52,430 bases of DNA from an uncultured Bacteroidota bacterium. Its GTDB lineage: Bacteria; Bacteroidota; Bacteroidia; Chitinophagales; Chitinophagaceae. The notes beneath the pieces were generated by a model. It searched no databases. It worked only from the letters and a program-made list of their open reading frames with translations, and was not told the DNA's origin. Both the position numbers and the translations under genes were made by a program. The DNA is taken from NCBI GenBank assembly GCA_903877645.1, contig CAIRES010000005.1:1-52430 (forward strand). The letters run 5' to 3'. Below, in pieces: positions 35,137 to 43,953 of the stretch (position 1 is its first letter; every line of letters starts with the position of its first letter).

Positions 35137-35195
35137 GGAATTCCCCCTTGCGGGTGGGGGGCTTGTGCGATGGCGAAGGGGGTTAGGGGGATGTT
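35137..35195. repeat. REP-like palindromic element, copy B
   Basis: 59 nt, the same length as copy A at 21527-21585 and in the same orientation. The first 20 nt are identical and the right part is nearly so (CGAAGGGGG, AGGGGGATGTT), with a diverged centre. It lies between convergent genes. Confidence 0.8.
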
Positions 35196-35220
35196 AAGTG
35201 ATAATATTGATAGCGTTTCA

Positions 35221-35649
35221 TTATGATTCATCCGCCGCTTTTTGCTTTTTCTCACTGCGCTTCTTCACCAAATACCGCAAGCCTTTAAACGACAGCTCTA
35301 CAGCCTTCCATTTCACATACCCACCTATAAATTCCCGGGCGGCACGGCCTATTATACCCGGCCCTTTATGTTCAGTGCTTTCCGCTTTGTGTTTTGTGGC
35401 TTTCGCGTTTCGCTTTTTGATGATGTCTTTCACTATCCCCACCCCACTCTTCACCAGTGGGTTAGAGATAGGCAGCATATCTATGATAGTGTCAAAAATA
35501 TCCGTCTCCCCGCCCCATGCCTGCTTGTTTAGCAGCCCTTCCACCGAAAGGAATTCCTCTTTATCGAGTTGCTTTATTTCACGCTTCAGCGCCCGGCGCT
35601 CACGCTCCAGGTCGTCCATATTCCGCAGCCGTTTTGGGTAAAGGCTCAT
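35221..35649 (-). CDS. Hypothetical protein in YtxH-holin operon
   Basis: 142 residues, basic and mostly helical. The N-terminus is a charged coiled-coil (LERERRALKREIKQLDKEE). A central moderately hydrophobic segment (IFDTIIDMLPISNPLVKSGVGIVKDII) could touch the membrane, and the C-terminus is strongly basic. No known domain is recognised. It starts 15 nt after the stop of the holin-family gene and is presumably the third member of the same envelope-stress-type operon. Confidence 0.65.
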   Translation of the reverse strand: MSLYPKRLRNMDDLERERRALKREIKQLDKEEFLSVEGLLNKQAWGGETDIFDTIIDMLPISNPLVKSGVGIVKDIIKKRNAKATKHKAESTEHKGPGIIGRAAREFIGGYVKWKAVELSFKGLRYLVKKRSEKKQKAADES

Positions 35650-35664
35650 GATTGTTATCAGGTA

Positions 35665-36027
35665 TTAGTCGCGGTTATTTTCTTCCTCTTCTTTCTCCTC
35701 GTCTTTTGTGAGCAGCTTCACCACATCGCCTGCGAAGGACCTGGTGATACGGCCACGCAGCAAAATAACAATGATGAGCAGCAAGAAGTAAAAGCCCACC
35801 ACAATGAAGAAAGAAGCCACCTTAGGCAGGCCCATCGCCACACAGCCCTCTACCAGCCCAAAGCCGAAGAACAGGATGATACAAAATGCAATGAAGATGA
35901 CTATGGTGGCAAACAGGAAATAACTCACCAGGTTGGCGGTGCGTCCTATAAAATTGAGTTTCAGCAATTTTATATACACATCAGCATATTGCCTTATCTT
36001 TTCTTTCAGCGTTCCTAATATATTCAT
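35665..36027 (-). CDS. Phage holin-like superfamily protein (DUF1469/Holin-X type)
   Basis: 120 residues with two hydrophobic helices (about 35-58 FATIVIFIAFCIILFFGFGLV and 72-92 FFIVVGFYFLLLIIVILL) joined by a short loop, a charged amphipathic N-terminus and an acidic C-terminal tail. This layout is the Phage_holin_3_6 / putative Actinobacterial Holin-X family, which occurs chromosomally next to YtxH proteins in Bacteroidota and is not a sign of a prophage. It lies downstream of ytxH-like and upstream of a hypothetical gene. Confidence 0.75.
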   Translation of the reverse strand: MNILGTLKEKIRQYADVYIKLLKLNFIGRTANLVSYFLFATIVIFIAFCIILFFGFGLVEGCVAMGLPKVASFFIVVGFYFLLLIIVILLRGRITRSFAGDVVKLLTKDEEKEEEENNRD

Positions 36028-36133
36028 TAGTGTGTGGACTTAAAACACAAAGTACAAAAAGAAAAGTGCTCTGCTTCTATTTATTCAATACAAGCAAGTC
36101 TGCATTATCGCTCTGTGCTTTGTGAGCAGTTAC

Positions 36134-36328
36134 TTAAGAGTGGTATATCTCTTCTTCAAGGTCCTGGCCTTTCTTGACAAATTTGCCTTTCAGCCCGTTG
36201 AGGCCCTTCTTTATCTTTTCCATATCATCCTGCCTTGTTTCTTTGTCAGTAGCCAGTACATAGCCTACAGCCACACCTACAGCAGCGCCTACCAATAAGG
36301 TAGCAATAGTATTCCCGATCTTTGCCAT
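36134..36328 (-). CDS. YtxH domain-containing small membrane protein
   Basis: 64 residues. One Gly/Ala/Val-rich membrane helix (TIATLLVGAAVGVAVGYVLAT, about 7-27) followed by a charged amphipathic helix (DKETRQDDMEKIKKGLNGL), the usual YtxH layout. Members are induced in general stress responses in other phyla; the exact role is unknown. A TAATTTTG element lies 63 nt upstream. The holin-like gene follows after about 106 nt, across an imperfect inverted repeat (CACAAAGTACA / TGTGCTTTGTG). Confidence 0.8.
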   Translation of the reverse strand: MAKIGNTIATLLVGAAVGVAVGYVLATDKETRQDDMEKIKKGLNGLKGKFVKKGQDLEEEIYHS

Positions 36329-36391
36329 AATTCAAAAATTTAAAACGATCAATAAAAGTTGTTTTCAATACTGATACGATAAATATCATGC

Positions 36392-36399
36392 CAAAATTA
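36392..36399 (-). promoter_or_regulatory. Bacteroidota -7 element (TAATTTTG)
   Basis: TAnnTTTG on the minus strand, 63 nt before the YtxH-domain ATG at 36328. Confidence 0.4.
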
Positions 36400-36494
36400 C
36401 GAAATAGGCGCACAATAAAAATGATATGTATCACTTATCCCCTTAAAAACCAGCTTTTTAACAATTCAGCCACACAAGGCATGAAGCAACAGAG

Positions 36495-37067
36495 CTATTT
36501 CACATAGTATTTATTGGCCATTATGTATTGCTCCACCGCCTCGGGCACTATGTACTTGATCGACCGCTTTTCTTTCACCTGCTTGCGGATGTAGGTAGCA
36601 GATATGTGCAGCAGCGGCGCATCCAGCAGCATGATGTCGGCGCCGTAGGTATCTTCTATCTCGAAACCGGGCCTGTTGTACACCACAAACGAGTAGCGGG
36701 ATACCAATTGCTCAAAGTTCTTCCAGCGATGGATATTCTGAAAACTATCGGCTCCCATGATCACCGAAAACCGCTCGAGCGGAAACTTCTCGGTAAGATA
36801 AGTAAGGGTATCAATGGTATAAGAAGGTTTGGGCATCTGGAACTCCACATTGCTTGCCCTGAATTTCGGATTGTCTTCAATAGCGAGGTTCACAAGGTGC
36901 AGGCGGTCGTATTCATTGAGCAGCGAATGTGAATCTTTCAGCGGGTTGTGCGGCGATACCACAAACCATATCTTATCGATCTCTGTATGCGAGATCACAT
37001 GATCAGCCACTATGAGGTGGCCCGTATGAACAGGATTAAAACTACCAAAATACAACCCGATATGCAT
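36495..37067 (-). CDS. nadD: Nicotinate-nucleotide adenylyltransferase
   Basis: 190 residues, normal length. Adenylates nicotinate mononucleotide to deamido-NAD in NAD synthesis. The nucleotidyltransferase motif GSFNPVHTGH (8-17) is intact, with SPHNPLKD, the substrate-binding MGADSFQNIHRWKN and the C-terminal HISATYIRKQVKE. A TAGATTTG element ends only 4 nt before the ATG, making a leaderless transcript plausible. No other NAD gene adjoins. Confidence 0.95.
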   Translation of the reverse strand: MHIGLYFGSFNPVHTGHLIVADHVISHTEIDKIWFVVSPHNPLKDSHSLLNEYDRLHLVNLAIEDNPKFRASNVEFQMPKPSYTIDTLTYLTEKFPLERFSVIMGADSFQNIHRWKNFEQLVSRYSFVVYNRPGFEIEDTYGADIMLLDAPLLHISATYIRKQVKEKRSIKYIVPEAVEQYIMANKYYVK

Positions 37068-37071
37068 TCCG

Positions 37072-37079
37072 CAAATCTA
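37072..37079 (-). promoter_or_regulatory. Bacteroidota -7 element (TAGATTTG) of nadD
   Basis: TAnnTTTG on the minus strand, ending 4 nt before the nadD ATG at 37067. Confidence 0.45.
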
Positions 37080-37246
37080 TGAAATACCCAACAGATAACC
37101 ATGTGAAAAAAATTGCTTAATGGCTCAATGAGTCACTAGTGTTGCGCGAATAGTTGCACCCGATCAGGATCATACCCAACACCTCCACGCTCTGTTACTC
37201 AGTGCTCACCTTCCGCTCCCGCTCTCTTACTCCGCTCTCAAACAAA

Positions 37247-37270
37247 ACGGGCAGCATTGCTGCCGCCCGT
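37247..37270 (-). terminator. Rho-independent terminator of giant gene 2
   Basis: Arms ACGGGCAGCA and TGCCGCCCGT with a short loop, then GTTTTGTTT on the minus strand, 27 nt beyond the stop at 37297. Confidence 0.85.
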
Positions 37271-37296
37271 TATTTGTTTTATTAAGTCTTTACAAA

Positions 37297-40200
37297 CTAT
37301 TGCTCCATCACAAAATGGAACACATTGTTTTGTGTTGCGGTCCTTACATTCAGCAGGTACATGCCATTGGCCAATGTATTGCCGAGGTGTATCTGCTCAT
37401 TGAGCATACCGCCCGTAGCCATTACTTTGGTTTTGTACACTGCCTGGCCCAGCATGTCTGTTATTTCCAGTTCCACTTCTTCATCAGCTGTAGTACCCAG
37501 TGAGCCCTTCACTGTGAACGCACCCTTATTCGGGTTAGGCGCCAGTTTCAGGTCGCTGTTATTGGCAGCTATTTGCGGCACACCATTAGTGTACAGTGTG
37601 ATGATGATGAGCTGGTTGCTGGTAATACCGCCACATGCACCATGGCTGGTCACTTCGCATACCACCGAGTCGAGGTCGAAGTAGAAACGGTTGAAGAAGA
37701 AGGTATCATTTGTAGCACCGGGTATCAGGTTGCCATTGATGTACCACTGGAAGGTAGGCACTCCTGCGCCGCTCACATGTGCTATCAGTGTATCAGCCTG
37801 GCCCACGGTAATGTTAGTACCTTGTGTAGCAGTAAGGGTAACTGTAGGTGTAAGATATGGCGCAATGGTCACGGTTTCGCCGCCGGTCATGTCATTGGTA
37901 CAGCCTGTGTGCGTGCGCACGGCAGTGATGGTGTATAACCCACCTGCTGTCTGCAAACCGAAATCGAGCGGGCCACCTGTGCCACTGAGCGGGCTGCCGC
38001 TGAGGCCACCATCAACATTGAGCTGATAGATAACTCCTGTATCAGAATTGAGTAAGCCTACATGAACACCCGTGTCTGCCACACAATAAGTGCCGCCGCC
38101 TGTCAGGTCGTAGGCTGTAGGTGCAGGGTGCACAATGATGACTGCAGTATCATGCATAGTATCTGCGCAAGTGGTAGCAAGGTTGGTGGCAATAGCCATA
38201 TAGGTACCTGCAGTAACCTCCACACCAAAGTCGATAGCAGAACCTGTACCCACTACCGGGCCAAATGCCGGAATACCTCCGGTATACATCTGGTAGTGTA
38301 TACCGGATTCTGAACCGCCAAGGCCAATGTGATAGCCCACGCCGCCCGCACATAATGTACCGCCACCCGTCATAGGGAATACGGTTGGCAGCGGGTTGAT
38401 CACGATCGTTCCGCTGGAATACATCGGGCTGGCGCAAAGAGTGATCACATCGGTAGCTATAACTGTATAAGTACCTGCCACTGTTTCGCGGCCGAAATCA
38501 ATAGTACCACCTGTTGTGCCTGCTATTGGTGATCCTGTAGCCACACCGTCATTATACAATTGATAACGCACATTTGTATTGGCGCCATCGAGGCCGATGT
38601 GGAAACCGCCGCCGGCACAGGCTGTGCCGCCACCGGTAACATCCCATATCAGCGGATGTGCATTGATAGAAATAGTAACAGAGCCGGCCATACTGGTAGA
38701 GCAGCCTGATACGGTATCAATAGCGCCTATGGTATAAGTACCACCGGAGGTAAACAAGCCATAATCGAGCCCGGTACCGGAACCCCTGAGCAGGCCAACA
38801 GCCGACCCATCGTACAAGGTGTATTTAACACTGGTAACAGAACCGCTAAGGAATATATGACGGCCTGTATCGCCGGAGCAATAACTGCCGCCACCCGCTA
38901 TAGTAAATACCGCAGGCAATGGCTTGATGATCATGCGTACTGTGCTGCCCATGGTATCTGTGCAACCTGTGCTGCCATTAGTAGCCACCACACTATAAGT
39001 ACCCGAAAGTGTTTCGGCACCAAAAGAAATAGCGCCTACTGCGCTGCTGGTCAAAGGAGCGCCTACGGGTGTCCAGTTGTTATACAACTGGTAGCTGATT
39101 GGAGCAACTTCTGAATTAGAAAGGCCCACAGGCAATCCGCCCGTGCCATAGCAATAGCTGCCTGCGCCTGTGAGTAAATAACGCTGTGGCACAGGATTGG
39201 CAACAACTACTGCACTGCCGGCCATGTTCACTGTGCATGAGGTGCCGCCGTTGAGCGCCACAATAGTATAAGTACCCACTACAGATGTCAATCCATAATC
39301 CAGCGATACGCTGGTGCCTGCCATTGGTGTGCCTACCGGTGTACCATCTTTATATAACTGGTAAGAAATACCTGTTTCCGAACCATCCAGGCCTCTGTCG
39401 TAAGTGATCGTATCGTTCACGCAATACGCGCCGCCACCCGTTACATTATAGATATTGGGAACCGGGTTCACATGAATGAAGCCGCTGCCGGTCATATTAT
39501 TGTAGCAGCCTGTTGTGGAGTTTACTGCCACTACCACATAGGTATAATCGCCGAATGTAAGGCCCGGGCCTACTTGCTGGTTAGGGAAATCAAACGTAGC
39601 GCCTGTACCCGTTTGTGTGCCGGTGAGTGAGCCGTTCTCGTAGAGGTAATAGTTGATAGTACCCAGGGAAGCATCATCCGAATTAGATAATGTGATCGGG
39701 AAGCCCGCGCCATCAGCACATTCGGTGCCACCGCCTGATACTGCATAAATACCGGGCCGTACATTCTGCTGTATACGTGTAGTGGTAGCAAATGTGATAT
39801 TGCAACCGGTAATAGTGTCTGTGGCTAATACCGTATAAGTGCCGGTATCTGTAGTTGCCGGCCAACTGATAGTGCCACCTGTGCCATCCATAGGTGCGCC
39901 ATAGGATACACCATTGTTGTATAACTGGTAGCGGATACCAAGATCAGAACCGCCGAGGGCATTAGTGTATGCTATAGCAGAATCAGCACAATACTGCCCG
40001 CTGCCATCAATGATACTGATGCCATAATCAAACGGCAATGGATTGACACGGATGTAACCGCTGTCGGCCATGGTGTCTATGCACCCATTGGCATCTGTAG
40101 CGATCACAGTATAATAATAATCTCCGGCAGTAGCAGGGCCTGTCTGCAACACCACAGGGAATGTGAAACTACCGGAACCAACCGGGCTGAATGTACCGAC

Positions 40201-43200
40201 AGCGATACCACTGCCGCCACCAAACAAGTTCTCATACAAACCATAAGTAACACCACTGGCGCCATTGCTCAGCATCATCTGGAAACCGGCACCATCAGCA
40301 CATTCTGTGTCATTGCCTACTACGTTATATATGGCAGGTAATGGATTTATCCATATCGAGTCATAGTCCGTTAAAGTATCTGTGCAACCATACATGAGAT
40401 CCACTGCTATGGCCTGGTATATACCCGTGTCAGAAAAATTACCGAAGTACTCAGGGCTAACACCATCGACATAAGCTGCCGGGCTTACAAGTACCCCATT
40501 ATGAAGTAACTGGTATGTATAACCTGAAATGCCTGCCACAGCAGGGATGTCTATAGAAACACCATCGGGCAGATTGGCGCAATAGCCGCCATCGGTACCC
40601 GGTGTATGATCGAACAAAACAGTACGATCGGGTAACGCTACCACATTAATATTGACACTATCGGCACCCGTAAGATTCATCAGGTTGGTGCAACCTGTAC
40701 TAGAATTAGTAGCTATCACCGCATAATTACCCCCATCGGTAAATAAGCCGAGATCCAGAGTATCTGTAGTGCCAAGGCCGGCGACAGCAGTGCCCACTGC
40801 CACACCCCCATGATATACCCGGTAAGAAACACCTGTATCAGAACCGTCGGACAATACTATATGTACTCCGGTATCGCCGGCACAATAGGAACCGGGAACT
40901 ACTGCGCCCCTGAAACCTACACTGTAATTATTGGGCAATGGATTGATGGTTACGGTTACGCTATCCTGCCTGCCCCAGCAGCCCGCAGGGGTTACTGCCC
41001 TGAAAAAATAAGTACCTGATGCGTATTCTGTAACAGGGAAAGGAACTATGGTTGTAGAAATACCTAATGACACTACATCCTGGTAATAGATCGCATTACC
41101 GGCACCACCACCTGTAGCAGTAACATCGGCCGAGTTGCAATATACGCCGCCGCCTGTAGCGATAACAGGCGCTGCGGTATCGTTCACCACAACTGTCGTG
41201 GTATAGCTGATGCTGCAACCAAGGCCGGGGCCATTGGTGACCGTAAGTACGTAATCACCTGCATCGGTCATTTGGGCCGAATCAATAACAGGCGTCCCTG
41301 TGGCCCCGCCGCTACTGAAGGTGCCGGGGCCGGACCATGAATAAGTAGTTACATTAGACACAGGGCCCGTATAAAATGAGATCGAATTATCTACACATAC
41401 ACCACCGGGAGGAGGCGCAGAATTGGTAATACCACCTGTAATGCTCGGCGACAGATTAACAGTAACCGCAGTCGTAGACCTCGCAGTAAAGCCATTACCG
41501 TCTGTTACGGTAACAGTATATACTGTAACACCCGGCCCCGTTGGTGTCATCACCACGGTAGTACCTGTAGTTACATCAAGGTTTGTTGATGGCGCCCAGC
41601 TATAAGTAAGCGTATCATCGCCGGTGCTTGTCAACACATTGAGCGTAGTAGGCAGCATACAAACTTCAAGGTCGGGCGTGCTGGTAATGGTAGGGGCGGT
41701 AGTACCTATGCCGGTAAATATAGCAGGTGTTGCATTGACTGTAGCTGCACTTACCGTAGTGGAAGTAGCAGGCGCATACCTGATCCATGGGGTAACGCCG
41801 GTAAATATGCCTCCCGACATCAGGGTATAAAGTCCTACGAGATCGACAGGCACATAAGTACCGGTCAAAGAATATTGAGGGGAGGTGATGTTGCCCACAT
41901 ATACATTCCAGTAGCGTTTCAGGTAGTTATTAGTGTTGCGATTGGCGGCGGGCTTAGCCGCTACCACATTAACCCCCAGGAAGCTGTTGGTTGTGTAACC
42001 GCCCATGAGGGTGCCGTAAGATACCGGCGTATAATTGCCGGCCACATCCCCTATCGGGAAGGTGTAAGAAGTATTATCAAGGTTTATTCCTTTAGCCATT
42101 ATACCGCCGGCATCAGCCACGACCATGTTGGCTGAAGACAAGGTGCCAGCCACAGGCGCAGCACCGTTACCCATCATCAGCGTATCACCATTAATAGTTA
42201 GACGGCCATTTGTGAGGGTAAGGGTGTTGTTCACAGCTATGGACTGAGCGAGGGACAAGCCTGCCGTAGCCCTGTCGAGGGCAAGATTATCGAACGTAGT
42301 ACGTGAGGCACCACCTATGGTAGAAATAAAGCTTGATGTACCGAGGAAGTACACGGTATTACCAGCCGGTACAAATGCAGTAGGGGCATCGTCATTGACA
42401 AAAATGCCATCGATAACATTGATGGCAGAGCCGGCCGCATTTAATGTACCCATCTGCAGGAAGACACTGTCGAGCAGCACTGCTGAGCCCAGCGTGATGG
42501 TAGCGCCTGCTTTATGAACAAAAACAGAACCTACTGTATCCAGGGTACTGGCCGGCGATACCGGCTGCAGTTCATTGCCGGTTGTAACAGCAAGGGCTGT
42601 GACACCAAGATCTTCGTATACCACCCTTACATTGTTATTCTGGTATGTAGGACGCGACGCAAAGGCGCCGTTATCCACATATACAACACCTCCGCTACCT
42701 ATGTAAAAATTGCCACCATTAGCCAGTGTGCCATTTTTCAGGAACAGTACGCCGCCCCAAAATACTTCAGGTTTCGAGAGCGTTACACCTGTACTATTAT
42801 TGATCGTTACAGTTCCGGCTGGGGTGAGCAACGAATCAGGCAATGTAACTCCTGTTACCTGCGGCACCGTACCATTATAGAAGTAGCGAGCCATTTTACT
42901 GTAATTTATCCCAGACATTTGTTTCAACGAAGAGTCCAACCCTCCTGCATTTGCAGTGTATACATAAGCATAGTCAAGAATGTCGAACTCATCAGTATTG
43001 GCACTGCTCATTTGATAAGTGCCGCAGATCAATGTCCCACCTCCATTTACCTTATCCGGATAGGTAGACCCTTGCGGTAATGGCACATTACTGTTCAACG
43101 TTAATGTAGAGCCTGATTCAACAATGAGATCCGTGTAAAAACTGGCACCGGTGCTTGTCCAGGTAAGTGACTGACCCCCAATATTATTGAAATGTATGTT

Positions 43201-43653
43201 GATATGAAAGGCCGCGGAGGACGGCGATATGGTAGCGGCTCCTTGTACAAAGAGGTCACCTTTAAGGTATATGTCAAGGTCTCCGTCAGTAATAAGAGCG
43301 GTAGTTATTTTTGAAGTGGATTTCATAATCAACGCCGTCCCAATGGTGATAGAACTCTCAGCTCCAGCATTCTTAAGGATCCTCGATGTACTGACAGTAC
43401 CCATGAGCACGGTTCCTGCCACATTCCACGACTCCCCGGCACCGATGTTCATGTTCGAATAAACAATGAATGTATTCGTCGGCTCAAGAAAATCTGCGGG
43501 TGTTGGATTCAACGTGCTAGGTAGCGTGGTCGTACTCCAATTTGTTAACACAGTTACGTCACCCGGTACAGATGAATAAAATGTAGTGGAAGTGTACGAA
43601 TATCCCTGCAATCCAAGGCAACACATCAACAGCAATAAGTAGAATTTCTTCAT
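37297..43653 (-). CDS. Giant T9SS-secreted surface protein with 11 Cys repeats
   Basis: 2118 residues from the ATG at 43653, which opens on the signal peptide MKKFYLLLLMCCLGLQGYS; the open frame to 43719 adds 22 unsupported residues. Residues about 25-650 are a beta-rich, parallel-helix-like region with many short Thr/Asn/Gly strands. A PKD/Ig-like section follows (about 650-905; LTYSWAPSTNLD, TYSWSGPGTF). Eleven repeats of 85-100 residues come next (about 908-1934) of the same type as in the paralog at 27226: GGGxYC, YQLY, DFG, TGTYTV, TGCT. Then an Ig-like domain (FQWYINGNLIPGATN) and a T9SS type A sorting domain (APNPNKGAFTVKG to the end). Repeats 3 and 5 have TECADGAG in place of YCAGG. 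Probably a surface adhesin. Confidence 0.88.
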   Translation of the reverse strand: MKKFYLLLLMCCLGLQGYSYTSTTFYSSVPGDVTVLTNWSTTTLPSTLNPTPADFLEPTNTFIVYSNMNIGAGESWNVAGTVLMGTVSTSRILKNAGAESSITIGTALIMKSTSKITTALITDGDLDIYLKGDLFVQGAATISPSSAAFHINIHFNNIGGQSLTWTSTGASFYTDLIVESGSTLTLNSNVPLPQGSTYPDKVNGGGTLICGTYQMSSANTDEFDILDYAYVYTANAGGLDSSLKQMSGINYSKMARYFYNGTVPQVTGVTLPDSLLTPAGTVTINNSTGVTLSKPEVFWGGVLFLKNGTLANGGNFYIGSGGVVYVDNGAFASRPTYQNNNVRVVYEDLGVTALAVTTGNELQPVSPASTLDTVGSVFVHKAGATITLGSAVLLDSVFLQMGTLNAAGSAINVIDGIFVNDDAPTAFVPAGNTVYFLGTSSFISTIGGASRTTFDNLALDRATAGLSLAQSIAVNNTLTLTNGRLTINGDTLMMGNGAAPVAGTLSSANMVVADAGGIMAKGINLDNTSYTFPIGDVAGNYTPVSYGTLMGGYTTNSFLGVNVVAAKPAANRNTNNYLKRYWNVYVGNITSPQYSLTGTYVPVDLVGLYTLMSGGIFTGVTPWIRYAPATSTTVSAATVNATPAIFTGIGTTAPTITSTPDLEVCMLPTTLNVLTSTGDDTLTYSWAPSTNLDVTTGTTVVMTPTGPGVTVYTVTVTDGNGFTARSTTAVTVNLSPSITGGITNSAPPPGGVCVDNSISFYTGPVSNVTTYSWSGPGTFSSGGATGTPVIDSAQMTDAGDYVLTVTNGPGLGCSISYTTTVVVNDTAAPVIATGGGVYCNSADVTATGGGAGNAIYYQDVVSLGISTTIVPFPVTEYASGTYFFRAVTPAGCWGRQDSVTVTINPLPNNYSVGFRGAVVPGSYCAGDTGVHIVLSDGSDTGVSYRVYHGGVAVGTAVAGLGTTDTLDLGLFTDGGNYAVIATNSSTGCTNLMNLTGADSVNINVVALPDRTVLFDHTPGTDGGYCANLPDGVSIDIPAVAGISGYTYQLLHNGVLVSPAAYVDGVSPEYFGNFSDTGIYQAIAVDLMYGCTDTLTDYDSIWINPLPAIYNVVGNDTECADGAGFQMMLSNGASGVTYGLYENLFGGGSGIAVGTFSPVGSGSFTFPVVLQTGPATAGDYYYTVIATDANGCIDTMADSGYIRVNPLPFDYGISIIDGSGQYCADSAIAYTNALGGSDLGIRYQLYNNGVSYGAPMDGTGGTISWPATTDTGTYTVLATDTITGCNITFATTTRIQQNVRPGIYAVSGGGTECADGAGFPITLSNSDDASLGTINYYLYENGSLTGTQTGTGATFDFPNQQVGPGLTFGDYTYVVVAVNSTTGCYNNMTGSGFIHVNPVPNIYNVTGGGAYCVNDTITYDRGLDGSETGISYQLYKDGTPVGTPMAGTSVSLDYGLTSVVGTYTIVALNGGTSCTVNMAGSAVVVANPVPQRYLLTGAGSYCYGTGGLPVGLSNSEVAPISYQLYNNWTPVGAPLTSSAVGAISFGAETLSGTYSVVATNGSTGCTDTMGSTVRMIIKPLPAVFTIAGGGSYCSGDTGRHIFLSGSVTSVKYTLYDGSAVGLLRGSGTGLDYGLFTSGGTYTIGAIDTVSGCSTSMAGSVTISINAHPLIWDVTGGGTACAGGGFHIGLDGANTNVRYQLYNDGVATGSPIAGTTGGTIDFGRETVAGTYTVIATDVITLCASPMYSSGTIVINPLPTVFPMTGGGTLCAGGVGYHIGLGGSESGIHYQMYTGGIPAFGPVVGTGSAIDFGVEVTAGTYMAIATNLATTCADTMHDTAVIIVHPAPTAYDLTGGGTYCVADTGVHVGLLNSDTGVIYQLNVDGGLSGSPLSGTGGPLDFGLQTAGGLYTITAVRTHTGCTNDMTGGETVTIAPYLTPTVTLTATQGTNITVGQADTLIAHVSGAGVPTFQWYINGNLIPGATNDTFFFNRFYFDLDSVVCEVTSHGACGGITSNQLIIITLYTNGVPQIAANNSDLKLAPNPNKGAFTVKGSLGTTADEEVELEITDMLGQAVYKTKVMATGGMLNEQIHLGNTLANGMYLLNVRTATQNNVFHFVMEQ
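37850..40945 (-). repeat. Eleven tandem repeats of about 280 nt coding for Cys-containing surface domains
   Basis: Boundaries approximate. Same domain family as the repeats at 27795-30990; the last three units near 37850-38650 are closest to that set, whereas the distal units carry insertions. Confidence 0.78.
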
Positions 43654-43658
43654 GATCT

Positions 43659-43666
43659 CAAATTTA
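43659..43666 (-). promoter_or_regulatory. Bacteroidota -7 element (TAAATTTG)
   Basis: TAnnTTTG on the minus strand, ending 5 nt before the ATG of giant gene 2 at 43653; also supports that start over 43719. Confidence 0.45.
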
Positions 43667-43930
43667 AATAATAGGTTTTTCAATAGGATGTGGCACATGC
43701 ACGCATAGGCATAACTCACCCATACTTTGCACTGCTATCAAATTTGCACCTAAAATACGCCTTTTTACCAATAAAAAGAATAAATATGAAAAAACAAATG
43801 TCAAATATTTCACTTTCCAGCGAAGAGGGCGCTTAAACAGGCAACAGGCATCTTGGGAAGAAGGTGGATCGGCTGGCCCAAACGAGTCAATAAAACAAAA
43901 AACACAGTGCCTCATTTGCCCAATAAATTA

Positions 43931-43938
43931 TACTTTTG
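43931..43938 (+). promoter_or_regulatory. Bacteroidota -7 element (TACTTTTG) of metF
   Basis: TAnnTTTG ending 15 nt before the metF ATG at 43954. Confidence 0.55.
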
Positions 43939-43953
43939 CGCCACTTATAACGT

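Noticed and set aside
35665-36027. Prophage lysis gene
   Set aside because: The holin-like protein is part of a common chromosomal YtxH operon; no other phage genes are near.
27795-40945. Regular repeats resembling a CRISPR array
   Set aside because: Repeat periods of about 265-280 nt lie in frame within two coding genes and encode protein domains; no short direct repeats with unique spacers.
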